Origin: Salvia splendens
Lineage: Eukaryota; Streptophyta; Magnoliopsida; Lamiales; Lamiaceae
NCBI RefSeq assembly: GCF_004379255.2
Contig: NC_056033.1
Span: 41,380,719 to 41,444,718 of the forward strand
Reading direction: 5' to 3'
DNA: 64,000 nt
This document shows positions 38,142-51,539 of the stretch, piece by piece (position 1 is the first letter of the stretch; every line of letters begins with the position of its first letter). Made by a program: the position numbers and the translations under genes. The notes beneath the pieces were generated by a model. That model was not told the DNA's origin. It did no database searches and saw nothing but the letters and a program-made list of their open reading frames with translations.

Positions 38142-40670
38142 ATGGATCCATTTGAGCAAATGCGTCGAATGATGGAAGAATCGCTAGAAGCAGATCGACG
38201 TAGGGAGGATGAGGAAGACGGGGCGCGTCAAAAGCGACCCCGAAAATATATCCATCGTGATCGGGAGGAAGCCTCCGCAAGGTAGGTACGAGATTACTTT
38301 TGTGAGAACCCGGTATGGGGAGATACCTACTTATGTCGCCGTTTCCGCATGCGACGGGAGCTATTTCTGCATATTGCAAATACATTGGCGGCCCGGGAAG
38401 AGTACTTCCAAGAAGGGTTCGACGCTATTGGCCATCCCAGTCTCACGACGCTCCAGAAATGTACTGCAGCAATCCGTCAGCTTGCTACTGGACAAACAAC
38501 GGATTTGTTCGACGAGTACCTGCACATTGGGGACAACACCGGGAGACTGTGTTTGATGAACTTCTGCAAAGGCGTCCGGGCAACCTTCACCGACGAATTT
38601 CTCCGGAAGCCAAACACTGCAGATTGTCAGTTTCTGCTCCGACTTCACGAAACAGTGCACAGATTCCCCGGGATGCTTGGCAGCATCGATTGCATGCATT
38701 GGCAATGGAAGAATTTCCCAGTGTCGTGGAGGGGATCATACACGAGCGACCACAAAGGCACCCACCCCACCGTTATACTTGAGGCCGTTGCTGACTACCG
38801 ACTATGGATTTGGCATGTGAAGTAGCTAAAAAGAGCGTGTGCAATTGATGTTTCTCAATCCAGAAGGTCCAGAGGATTCACTAGATCACAAGGTCTAGGA
38901 GATCATGAATCTATCAGAAATGGTCGTTGGATACGCTTTTTCCGCTTCAAAACCTCAACTCACTATACTATTGGCTAGTATAGGGAAGTAAATGATCGAT
39001 CCCACGAGGACGGATGTGCTACGAAACTGCATTTAAGATGCTTTGGAAGGGTTTTGGCTGCTGCCACGCAACAAGTGGGTTGAGAAATTAAACTACTAGA
39101 CTTAGGAAATCATAATCAGATTACTCCATCTACTGGACATTAGAACAGAAAGAGAACGTATGCATGCATGGGTAACAGAAAGGATGATTTAACTAAAGAA
39201 ATGCAAAAACTAAGCTACTTGGCCGGGTAAGCCGGTTTCCTAAAACGGCTAACAAAGCGTGAATATGCAGTGGGGACCATTTTCCCCGAATTAAGTAGTA
39301 CGATGGAAAAGCTGCAAAAAGTAAACAACACTGACGACAGATCCGACTACTAACTTACTTCTACCTTCATCTTCTCCAACAATTGAAATAACAAAGCTAA
39401 AAACAGAGTATCAAGCATACGAAACAGAGCAATCACAGAACCTGCTGCAAACGACTAGATCTAAACTACTAGGCCGAGCATAACAAGCAGAAAACAACAA
39501 TTATCCATAACCATGCAAAATTCAGGATGTCACGACTCAGATCCACAACTCCTTTTAACTATTCTACTCAGATCAACAGAGGAAACACTCCAATACGTCA
39601 AACCTATACTCCTCAACTCCGATTCAACCGATTCAACGACAATCCAACTCCGATCAACCCGATCTCCACTCCGATTCAAACAGCAGTTGCGAAAAGCACC
39701 AAAAACAGTAAATACCAACAACCAAACATCATAAGCAGCTGAACACAAAACATGAAATTCCATAGCAATGATAGTCAAGGTTCAACTCGGCTTAAAACGA
39801 CGGAAAATAACATAAAACGATATATTGTATCTTCGTCCTTCACGAGGACGGTGTTACACCACAGAATCCAAGCTAGACTACCACGAATTCCCAGGATTTT
39901 ACCCCATAAGTATCTAAGTGCTCAGAGAAATGATGTGTGTGAGTGATGAGCTAAGAGTGAAAAGTGAATGATGATTCTCTATTCATGTTGTCTCTATTTA
40001 TAATTGAGGCTCGATTTTGCCCTCATAGAAAGTCCTTTATCAAGACATTTTTCTGCTCACAACTGCTTCCTCGATCTCCCGGGTCTGGTTGCAACTAGCT
40101 TCTTCACTCCACTTTTCCTTCAGTTTCCTTTGCCTGGTGGATTTTTCCTTCTGCTCCCTTGACCTGGCAGATTCTCTACGCACCTAAACTTAAAACGTGT
40201 ATTAGTTCACAGAAATCATAGAATTTAACCCCCATAACCGATGCATGAAATTGGCCTTATCAGCATGCGTTTTTCGGGGTCCTCGGATCGAACAACGACA
40301 TCAACGTGCTCAACCAATCCGACCTCTTCAGCGAAGTTTTGAATGGTAAAGCGCTGGCCATCAACTTCACCGCTAACAACCGTCAGCATAAAATGGGGTA
40401 CTATCTTGCCGACGACATCTATCCGAAGTGGCCAACCTTCGTGAAGACGTTCAACAGGCCGATAAACGAAAACAGGCTCTTTTTAAGCAGAAGTAAGAGG
40501 CTGCTCGCAAGGATGTGGAGAGAGCATTCGGGGTTCTATAAGCTCGATTCCACATTATCAAATCCCCGGCTCGTACGTAGTTTATGGAGAATATGGTCAA
40601 CATCATGTATACGTGCATAATCTTGCACAACATGATTGTCGCTGACGAAGGACCTGAAGCGGAAAATTAA
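38142..40670 (+). pseudogene. Broken Harbinger DDE transposase, split by a solo LTR
   Basis: Resembles HARBI1-like plant nucleases. It starts MDPFEQMRRMMEESLEADR. A TAG stop at 38283-38285 interrupts the N-terminal part. The core runs in one frame from about 38286 to 38817, with GSIDCMHWQWKNFP holding the first catalytic Asp. The frame is then cut after TGGATTTGGCATG by the LTR and resumes at 40268 with FFGVLGSNNDINVLNQSDLF, which holds the second Asp. Near 40460 a frameshift follows, and later stops interrupt a recognisable KDVERAFGVL with the catalytic Glu. The fossil frame ends at 40668-40670. Catalytic residues are still legible, so decay is moderate, but the gene is dead. Confidence 0.85.
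38813..40267 (+). mobile_element. Solo LTR of an LTR retrotransposon
   Basis: A 1445-bp segment (38818-40262) starting TGAAGTAGCTAAAAAG and ending GGCCTTATCA, so it has the TG...CA ends of an LTR. It is flanked by the 5-bp direct repeat GCATG (38813-38817 and 40263-40267), as made by retrotransposon integrase. There is no internal gag-pol and no second LTR. A TATTTATA motif at about 39993, late in the segment, suggests plus orientation. Unequal recombination between two LTRs is the usual origin. Gypsy or Copia class cannot be decided. Confidence 0.85.
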
Positions 40671-41174
40671 TTCGACTCTGAAACCTCGGGAGGCTCTACC
40701 GCAAGTAGTCCGCCTCGCAGTGGAGTGCATCCTTCTTTGCAAGAGTGAATGTGTGTTCGGGCAAGGACACGCGATTCTATTGCCCACGCCCAACTCCAGG
40801 AGGATCTAATGGAGCATATTTGAGCAAAATTTGGCAACCGTTAGACGATCACCGCATCACTTTCCATGATTATGCGGATATCAATAAATTGTAATATTAT
40901 TATTTCAATTATGTTGTTTTCGTATTTTCGGATGTTGTAATTTTCGTGGCTTTTAATGATTTTATGAATTGTTAGTATTAATTTAATATTTCAATGAAAT
41001 ATTAATTGAATTTGTTGGAAATAAAAATAAAAAATGAAATTGAATGAATAGTTAAAGGATGAGATGGTTAAGAGATGAAGGGTGCATGTGTTGTCTCTTA
41101 GTTAAGAGATGTGGTAAAAAGTGCAGTGGGGCCCATGAATAGTTAATGGATGAAACGGTATTGAGACATGCTAA

Positions 41175-41647
41175 TTAAGCTAATTAAATATGAGTCAAAA
41201 TCTCACTAGCACGTTTTTTTCGTAAAATATGTTCACAAACTCCTATCTACAAATTTCTATTTTATAAAGATTTTAATTTGGTTAAATATCGTAAAAGGTG
41301 AATGCTGAAATATAAAATCAAAAAATTAAAATAATAAAATACGTTTTTCTAACATGTGGACTTGTATTATTTGACAAAATTATTGTTACAAAATATGTGC
41401 TCCACTACTCTGAACTTTTACATATGCATATGATCATGGTGTTAAGTTCATTGAGTCTGCAAATACGAGGGCAGAACCACCAAGTTCGACAGCCGGCGGC
41501 TGCGTCTGCGTCTGCGGCCATATGACAAAACACACTCTATAAAGCAAGAGTTTAAACATATTATGAGGTTACAGTCAAAATGATTGTATAAGAGTGAGTC
41601 TATGCCTTATAACTTTCTGCAAGTAACAAACTCTCCAAAGTGCATCT
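41175..41647. other. Short intergenic region, 3' flank of the mannosyltransferase gene
   Basis: No gene recognised; the right part is probably the mannosyltransferase 3' untranslated region. Confidence 0.5.
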
Positions 41648-44289
<2,642 letters not shown>

Positions 44290-44641
44290 TGAATAATTCC
44301 CGATCAACACTGCTAAAACCCTAGAAATGCTCCCCAATTGCTGAATTTCGCCCTTCAATCAACGGATCTTGTCCTATAATCTACTAGTATGATGTTTAAA
44401 AGCAATTAATTTTAAATCATTTATTCATTGCTATATATTTAATCATATAACTGTAAATACTAAACTTTTATGCATTTTTTGCATTTCGATGTGAATTTTG
44501 AGCAATTACAATTAAGATTTAATAATTAATTAATTAAATTAGACTCAATTTTACAAATTGCAAATAAAGTTGACTATTTTATTTTCTATACTGTATAATT
44601 GACATTTTGACATTTCGATATTTGTTAGTCTTAAATTTTAC

Positions 44642-44908
44642 TACTCCCTCCGTTTTTCCATAGTTGAGTCATTTTTCTATTTTGGAAAGTTTCCTTATAG
44701 TTGAGTCATTTCCCTATGTAGTAACTTTTTTCTCTTTCTTACTTTACTCTTATACTTTATTCTCTCTACTTTATTCACTTTCTACTTTATTATTTCTACT
44801 TTTTTCTCTCTCTTACTTTTTAATTTATTTAGTTAACACATTCAATATCTCTTTCTTAAACTCCATGCCGAAGAGTTTTGTCTCAACTATGAAGAAACGG
44901 AGGGAGTA
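44642..44908. mobile_element. Stowaway-type MITE
   Basis: A 263-bp element (44644-44906) with long inverted ends: CTCCCTCCGTTTTTCCATAG on the left and CTATGAAGAAACGGAGGGAG on the right. It is flanked by TA on both sides, the target duplication of Tc1/mariner MITEs. The interior is rich in CTTTACTTTATTC-like words. Confidence 0.92.
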
Positions 44909-44977
44909 ATATTTTACTGTGATGTCAATTTTATTTTGGAAGCTCGCTGATTGGACAATATGATGGAGGGAATTGCA

Positions 44978-45312
44978 ATTTCAGACATTTCGACATTAGC
45001 CAATGTAAAATTTTACTATTTTATTACTCCTTTCGTCTGCCATTGAGAGTCCCGGTCACTTTTGCCCACTCAATTTTATAAAAATGGTAATAAATAGTTA
45101 AAGTGGAGAAATGGCAAAGTAATAAAGATAATAATATTGAGAAGAGTGCGCAAAAGTGACCGAGACTCCTAATGGCGGACAAAGGGAGTACAACTCATTA
45201 TTGTCGGACGATTATCATCATTGAATAATTTCAGACATTTCGACATTAGCCAATGTTAATTTTTACTATTTTATTACAACTCATTATTTTATCGGACGAT
45301 CATCATTGAATA
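44978..45312. repeat. Tandem duplication, one copy holding a MITE
   Basis: The unit starts ATTTCAGACATTTCGACATT and ends near CATCATTGAATAA. Copy A runs 44978-45227 and contains a MITE; copy B runs 45228-45312, about 85 bp, without it. The copies differ by a few bases. Confidence 0.9.
45025..45190. mobile_element. Stowaway-type MITE with a preserved empty site nearby
   Basis: A 162-bp element (45027-45188) with inverted ends about 45 bp long, for example CCCGGTCACTTTTGC against GCAAAAGTGACCGAG, flanked by TA (45025-45026, 45189-45190). The second copy of the surrounding tandem repeat has the uninterrupted site TTTTATTACAACTC, which confirms the boundaries and the TA duplication. Confidence 0.93.
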
Positions 45313-45580
45313 ATATGATGGATACTTAATTTCGAACTCAACGACAAAATTGAAATTACTGCCACATAATCAAAAGTCCTCAATAAACTTTTAACTTCAT
45401 GCCCCTTTTACCAGAAAACAAAAAGATTTAACTGATATAATTAGATAAAAGATCCCATGAAATCACAAGTTACTTAGCTCTCTATATACACACAAAACAT
45501 GGTAGTAGTAAAAAACTGTGAATTTTCTTAGCCAGAAAATTACACAAAACAGTGTCAGGTTATTATGTCAAATCTAAGCA

Positions 45581-48161
45581 TCATTCATCATCAATGAGAA
45601 ATTCAGCAGGTTTGATTCTTGCAACATATCCATATTTGGAAGTGCTATACTTCTTCTGCACACCACTCAGCTTCCCGGTCCCCGACTTCCGCTGGAAACT
45701 CACCATCCGCGCTGCGCATTCCCTGCAAAAACACGAAGAATGTCAGTTTGATTTGTCGTTGCATAGGTTGATCATCACATTTTCTCGAGCCTTACATGAG
45801 CTGTTCTTGAGTGTAACTCGTGTGCACTTCGCTCGTCTTGCTCCATTGCTTGCATCCAAGGAGAGTGCACTGAGCAGTGAAGACAGCAGCAGCTGCTAGC
45901 ATCGAAGGAGGGAAGCACAGCATCTCGTATTCAACGAGACACAGCTCGATTATGAAGAAGGACAGAAGCTCCATCTACAGAAACAACAAGTCAAGAATCA
46001 TCCATTTTGATCCATCTACTACTATTCAAATCCAAGATTTCAAGAAACTCACCTTGTTATCGGATTGGGCGGCTTTCAGGCAGCGCTTCATGAACACGTA
46101 GGGCGTTGGCAACGACATATTGAACTGCAACGTATTGACCATCAACTTCTCCTGCACATATTTATTGATGCAATCAGTATAAAAAAACAGTTAAAAAGTT
46201 GTGGAAATTTCCTACTTTTCCCTAAAACCATACACCATACCATGTCTAGGATTTCTTTCCTGCAGTAAGCTTTGTCGGATATCAGAACAAGATCCTCGAC
46301 CACGGGGACAGAGACTTCCTCGTATTTGCAAGCAATGAGCATCGCAGTCACACCAACAAGCTGCAGTTTCTTCCTCATCACTTGCTGGAGGGCTAAGAAT
46401 CTATCGATGAGATTCACAGTAAGGTACAGCGTCTCGTCCATCAATTCGAACTTGTAATGCACCTACACCACAGAATATTGATGAGAAAATGCAATTGCAT
46501 TTACATTACTCTTCAGAATTTCACACAGTGTCTTTTACCTCAATCAGCCAGTCAATGAGGATACCTCTCATTCTTTCATTGATATCAGATTGATGTACCA
46601 TATAGTTCGGAAGGACACTCTGCAAGAAGCTTTTGTACAGTTAAAACACAAAACGGGAGACAGGTATCGATGATCATCACACGAGGTTAGGCAAGAAGTG
46701 AGCAAAAATCAGCAATTTTATGGACAATCAGATAGGTAAAGATGATAATCAGATAAATGGTCATTTTTACAAGTTCTTGTGACAAGAAACGCGTATTTGG
46801 AGTAGTCGAGCAAATTAAGAGATAAGATGCTTCACCTCCATCTTTTTATAGTAAGTGTATAGATCATCGATGTATTCAGTAACTGCAAGTGGATTTTTCT
46901 TATCACAGCTATCTATATCGATAACTGGCTCCTCATCCTCGCCATCGATGTCTTCCATTTCCACTTCTGCATCCTACATTTGACTAAAAAGTTCAAGAAA
47001 CTGCAACAAAAGTGATGCTTAAATACGCAGATCATCAGCAAGAAAAACGAAGTACCATTCGATCAATCTCTTCCAGCATAGCCTCTGTATGCTGCACAAA
47101 CATTGGCACATCATGATCATCCACATTCTTGTAGTCATCATCATCATCTGCATCGATAATGATGCAGTCGTAGGGCTGGTTCGTGACTGAACTAGCTTGA
47201 TGAACTGGTGGCTTGACTTCCTAAAACAATACATGATTCAACCAACCTTAATGAAATCTCAATTCAATCACATTATTCTACCTAACCTCAATTGATGGAA
47301 GTTTCTTCCTAAAACAACACATAATTCAAGTCTGAATTATTAAAAAGACTACTTTCTTCCTAATAAAACTAACCTAATTGATGAATGTTGCTTCCTAAAA
47401 CAACACATTATTCAAGATCGTATTAGAGACAAATGTGTACAAATCTCTATTTTCTTCATAAATTCATAAAAGAAAAAAAACAAACCTCAAGTGAGGAATG
47501 CTGCTCTTTTCCAGCCAATCCAGAAGCAAACCTCCTAAAACAACACAACAGATTACGATATCGAAAAACATACTTATCCAGCTCACCAAAACAATGTCAA
47601 CAACCATCAAAAGAGCTCGATAAAGATTCAAGAACTAAGAAAATCACCAAACCTCGTAACAGGACGATGCACTGGACCGACACAGTTCTTATCACCGGCC
47701 TCGTTTTTCCTGACCAAGATCAATCCAACCATTCACTCAATACAAGACCAACACATTCTAAACAGAAACACAATAAAACACCTTCTTAATCATCAAATAC
47801 ATAAAAAAATAATGAAAAATCATACTCTCTTAAAACCCCTCTTTTGTGAACAGCACAAGGGTAAGGCTGAGCTCCAATTATGTTTCTATTGATTGCACTC
47901 AATGCCCTTCTGTTATTCCCCACACCAACTGCAGATTTTCCAACTCCAGCCTTCAACCCCCCTATAGATAAATACAAATTCATCATTTTCTTTCAAAGAT
48001 TCCACCTTTTCTCAAGTTAAAGTAATCCCAACAAGAATTACAAAAGAGTGAATTCTACATTTCATTTTAGCTACGATTTTTCCGAATTTCACAATACCTT
48101 GAGCGTTTGAAGAAGGCTTGATCACGCCCGGGAAGTTCTCATCCGATCCCATCTTGTTCAT
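45581..48161 (-). CDS. CYCB2: G2/mitotic-specific cyclin B2 type
   Basis: Regulatory subunit of a mitotic cyclin-dependent kinase, acting at G2/M. Exons 48098-48161, 47826-47961, 47653-47709, 47486-47534, 47056-47220, 46836-46973, 46539-46619, 46241-46462, 46053-46151, 45796-45974 and 45581-45722 join in phase to 443 residues. Near the N-terminus is a destruction box, [10 protein letters not shown] (RxxLxxIxN), for ubiquitin-mediated removal at anaphase. The cyclin box includes [20 protein letters not shown] and [15 protein letters not shown]; the C-terminal cyclin fold includes [18 protein letters not shown]. An acidic stretch precedes the box. Two ATGs (48161 and 48152) are in frame; the first is taken. 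A leader intron acceptor lies just upstream. Intron 47221-47485 carries exon-like copies. The gene looks intact. Confidence 0.94.
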
Positions 48162-48469
48162 CTTTTCTTCTTCAAATGCAGCTACTGAAAAAGAAAAAAA
48201 AGAAAAAAAAATCAATCATCAATCCATAAGAAATTAAATAAAAAATCTACCAAGATTCAAAAATCAAGATTCAAGACTAAATTAAAATTAAAAAAAAAAA
48301 CTAGAAAAAAGTTTCACCTCCAAATCAATTTATCCGCAGAAAAATCGCTACCAACACTCAACAAATTCGAGAGAGAGAGAGAGAAACTGACTAAAAACGT
48401 CAAAAGAATCCCATTAAATTCGATCAATTGAGACAAAATCTCTCTCTCTTTCTCTACACAGTGCGTGTG

Positions 48470-49328
48470 CTGTGTGAAATCTGCGCTTCTTGTTCAATTC
48501 AATCGGAGAAATGTCAATTGAGAGGATTTGGAGAGAACGTAAACAGTGGATTTATGTCTGCTTGTACGGTCTTTATTGTTTGTTTTTCCTTTAATTTGTT
48601 CTTTTTTTTTTGTTCATAATTTTTGAAAACAACGGCTAGTGAATTATAGCCGTTGATGACACTGCAGCGCTATTCCCATGTGCACTTTTTCGAATCATTT
48701 TCAAGTTTTTTTCCACTTAATTCTTCATTAATTATTTACGCAACTGGTAATTAATTAATTAATTCCATACTTCACCTACATTATATTACATAACATACAA
48801 ATCTAATATTACAGATGGATTATCGTGTTAAAATTTAAGTAAATTGAGATAAAATCATGAATGAAAATATTTGGTATTTCGAGACTCGAGTTGTTGATTA
48901 ACATATTTTCTATGCTGCAATATTTGATATATGATGTCTTTGTGTATGAGAGTGTCAGTCAAATATTTTATATGATAGAATGGTTTCATGTTATTTTTTA
49001 TCTCGAAAGTATTTTTTGTAGGTTTGTGTTATGAGCTAAACTTATTTTCTTTACCTTGTATAATATCACTTCAAAATTCACTAATCTCCTCAAAATTTTG
49101 CATGATATAAGCTTCATGGCTAACGAATTGGGACGATGCCAAAATCAAGCGATTTATGCCAATATGTAGCAAGATTTGTTGGGGATAAATGTATAGTTTT
49201 GTTTTGATAATCAACTATGTAGTAGTACTATATTGATTAGTAAAGTTGGATGTGAGGATGCAAATTTAGATACCAAACTAATTTGTGATTTTCCATGTGA
49301 ACTTGCGTGAAGATTTAGGTAAATCAAA
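48470..49328. other. Cyclin promoter and intergenic DNA
   Basis: Upstream region of the minus-strand cyclin gene. It holds the MSA motifs listed separately; otherwise it is AT-rich with no gene. A (GA)n run at about 48371-48385 lies within the probable transcribed leader. Confidence 0.5.
48630..48655 (-). promoter_or_regulatory. Inverted pair of MSA (mitosis-specific activator) motifs
   Basis: Two perfect AACGGCTA motifs face each other: 48631-48638 on the plus strand and 48647-48654 on the minus strand. AACGG is the core of the MSA element bound by three-repeat MYB factors that drive G2/M genes. They lie about 470-490 bp upstream of the cyclin ATG. Function is inferred from motif and gene type. 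Confidence 0.65.
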
Positions 49329-49534
49329 TACTCCCTCCGTCCCAATAAATATGCAACATATGGTTTCCGGCACGAGATTTTATGCAGTGTTGTTTTGTGA
49401 GTTAATGAAGAGAAAGTAAAGTAAGAGAGAAGAAAAAGTAGAGATAGTATTATTTTCATTTTAGGAAATGTTTCATTTTTATTGGGACAACCCAAAAAGG
49501 AAAACGTTTCATTTCTAATGGGACAGGGGGAGTA
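49329..49534. mobile_element. Stowaway-type MITE
   Basis: A 202-bp element (49331-49532) with ends CTCCCTCCGTCCCAATAAAT and the near-inverse ATGGGACAGGGGGAG, flanked by TA (49329-49330, 49533-49534). Confidence 0.88.
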
Positions 49535-50237
49535 ATTGCTAATCTATTATTTTATGTTTTACATTAAATAATCGTTGAAAAATCAATAATACGTTTGTCG
49601 TAAACACTACTAAAGGAAAAAGGACGCAATTATCAACATATCGTGGTTGATGTTGCTAAAAAAATTACTGGTAGGGACATCGGAAAAAAGCTAGTAAATG
49701 ACGACAAACATATTGCTAATGGTAAATTTGTGAGTAATAGTCGTGTTTCTAAGTGAAAAACAGTTAAAACTATCGATTTTGAACCTAAATCTGAATAGAT
49801 GATTCTAGTTCAAAACCAAAACCACAAAGAAAATTATTAGTCCGATTATAGTTCCATCCCGTCCTCTTAGATATGATACTGGTTCGCTTGGATGATAGAA
49901 TTGAAAATTATTCAATTGTTCCATTAAATGCAACATCTCTTAATTACAATAGCTCATGGCCTCAACACTAAGCCACATTTAGCATCCTCATTATTGTATT
50001 ACTAGTGTTTATTTCATTCCTATCATTCAATCAAGGCGATTACTTGACTGTACAAGACATACAAAAGACAATATAATTTCTGTAAATAAATGACAAAGTT
50101 GTACTACCATAATCACATTTTGTCCAAAATATAAACCATAGCTAAGTTTTAGACCTTTTGGTCTTCTATGACTACTGACAACCGAAACAACAAATTTTCT
50201 TTTAGTCCTTTATTTTTTGCATATGGCACACTGCCCC

Positions 50238-50685
50238 TAAGACCATCCACAATAGAAATAGCTCAGCCATAGTCTAGCCACATAATATCCACATCACTAT
50301 TAACAAATATATACAAAATGAAATAATTAACAATCACACAATATACGAAATTTAATTTACGAGACATATACGGGAAAAGTTTAATAATAATATTAAAATT
50401 TTAAAAAGTACAATAATTTAAAAAAATACATTAATTTAAAAACAAATGGTGCGAATGAAAATGACGAGCAAATCGCGTATATATAGTGTTTCGGGAAAAA
50501 AAAATTTTAATTTCACGCTAGGCGGTGCGCTGGGCGATCCGGGCGCTGCAATAGCGCCGAGCGGACCGCCCAGCGCCACGCGACCGTCCAGCGCTGCGCG
50601 GTTTCTCTCTCCATTCGCCCGCTGGGCGACTGCAATAGACCGCCCAGCGCCGGCGCTCGGCTGGGCGGCATTGTGGATGATCTAA
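50238..50685. mobile_element. Harbinger-type MITE related to element C
   Basis: A 442-bp element (50241-50682) flanked by TAA (50238-50240 and 50683-50685). Ends are GACCATCCACAAT on the left and ATTGTGGATGATC on the right. A 40-bp interior segment around 50443-50490 (GGTGCGAATGAAAATGA, CGCGTATATAT) matches, in reverse, the promoter region of Harbinger element C at 56336-56387. So it looks like an internally deleted relative. The right half is GC-rich with GCTGGGCG and CGCCCAGC words in both orientations. Confidence 0.8.
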
Positions 50686-51142
50686 AGATACCTGTCCTAA
50701 ATTCTGTCTTCCTAAATTAATTTTGCACAAGACCCAACATAAAATTATTGTATATTTCAAATTTTGAGTTCATTAAATTAGTCTATCTGCATATACCCAA
50801 TGGGTCCTAGGTGTTAAAAAGTACAACGGCCAATGAATAAGGACTGAGAAGATTCAAGAACCGGTGATTTTTTTTATTGGTTGATTTGGTTTGTCTCTGA
50901 ATTTCTAGATTGTTGCAGAAAAAAGAGTAGAAGTGGAAAAAATAAAGGGACTGTTTTGAGAATCTTTTATTAACATTACCACTATCAAAATGAAATTCAC
51001 ACACACCTTTTTTTTAGTGAAGCTTTATGATCAAGAATATTGCCGTTGGTGACGCTCCATTATTGAAATTCAATTTGTGATTAGAATAAAAACGTAACTT
51101 AACTAGTAGTACTCTGCAACATTTTCCTTGATCGAAACTCGG

Positions 51143-51272
51143 TAATAGTAGTAGAAGTAGAAATAGAAATAGAAATAGAAATAGAAATAGAAATAGAAAT
51201 AGAAATAGAAATGTAATTATAATTAGCTCAACATAGCACATAGCACATAGCACATAGCACATAGCACATAGC
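51143..51272. repeat. Two adjacent microsatellites
   Basis: An (AGAAAT)n run at about 51152-51212 followed by a (AGCACAT)n run at about 51234-51272. They lie downstream of the catalase gene and could be useful as markers. Confidence 0.9.
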
Positions 51273-51539
51273 AATATGTACGAACCATTAAGTTTTTAGG
51301 CACCTATTAGGGGTTTATATCAATTACGAGTTTACTAGTAGAAAATGATTAGAGATTTTGTAATTTATTTAATTATAAACCCTTCTAATTTATTAATATC
51401 ACAAGAGTTGAAGGTCTGTTTACGACAACACAGAGAGTTCGATTTCCATTACATAACAGAAAAAAACTATTCAATGACAACCATCTCTTATAGTTTTCAA
51501 CCTTCCTCAAAACAGTTCCAAGAACCATCCTCTTCACCT

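Larger units (their letters stand above)
37719..41174 (+). mobile_element. PIF/Harbinger element B, carrying only the transposase
   Basis: Starts at 37722 with GAGCATCCGCATCGC after TAA. The right end, near 41170, is truncated: the subterminal text matches element A (for instance TCTCTTAGTTAAGAGATG and AGTGGGGCCC) up to GAGACA, but about 10 bp of the expected inverted repeat is missing before TGCT. Inside are the family hairpin (37841-37872), a TATAAATA box (38026-38033) and a broken transposase gene. No ORF1 is present. A 1445-bp solo LTR (38818-40262) splits it. Without the LTR the element would be about 2.0 kb, the size of element A. Confidence 0.8.

Noticed and set aside
39513..39778. Open frames within the solo LTR as possible genes
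   Set aside because: Short, overlapping in several frames, low complexity, and without gag-pol similarity.
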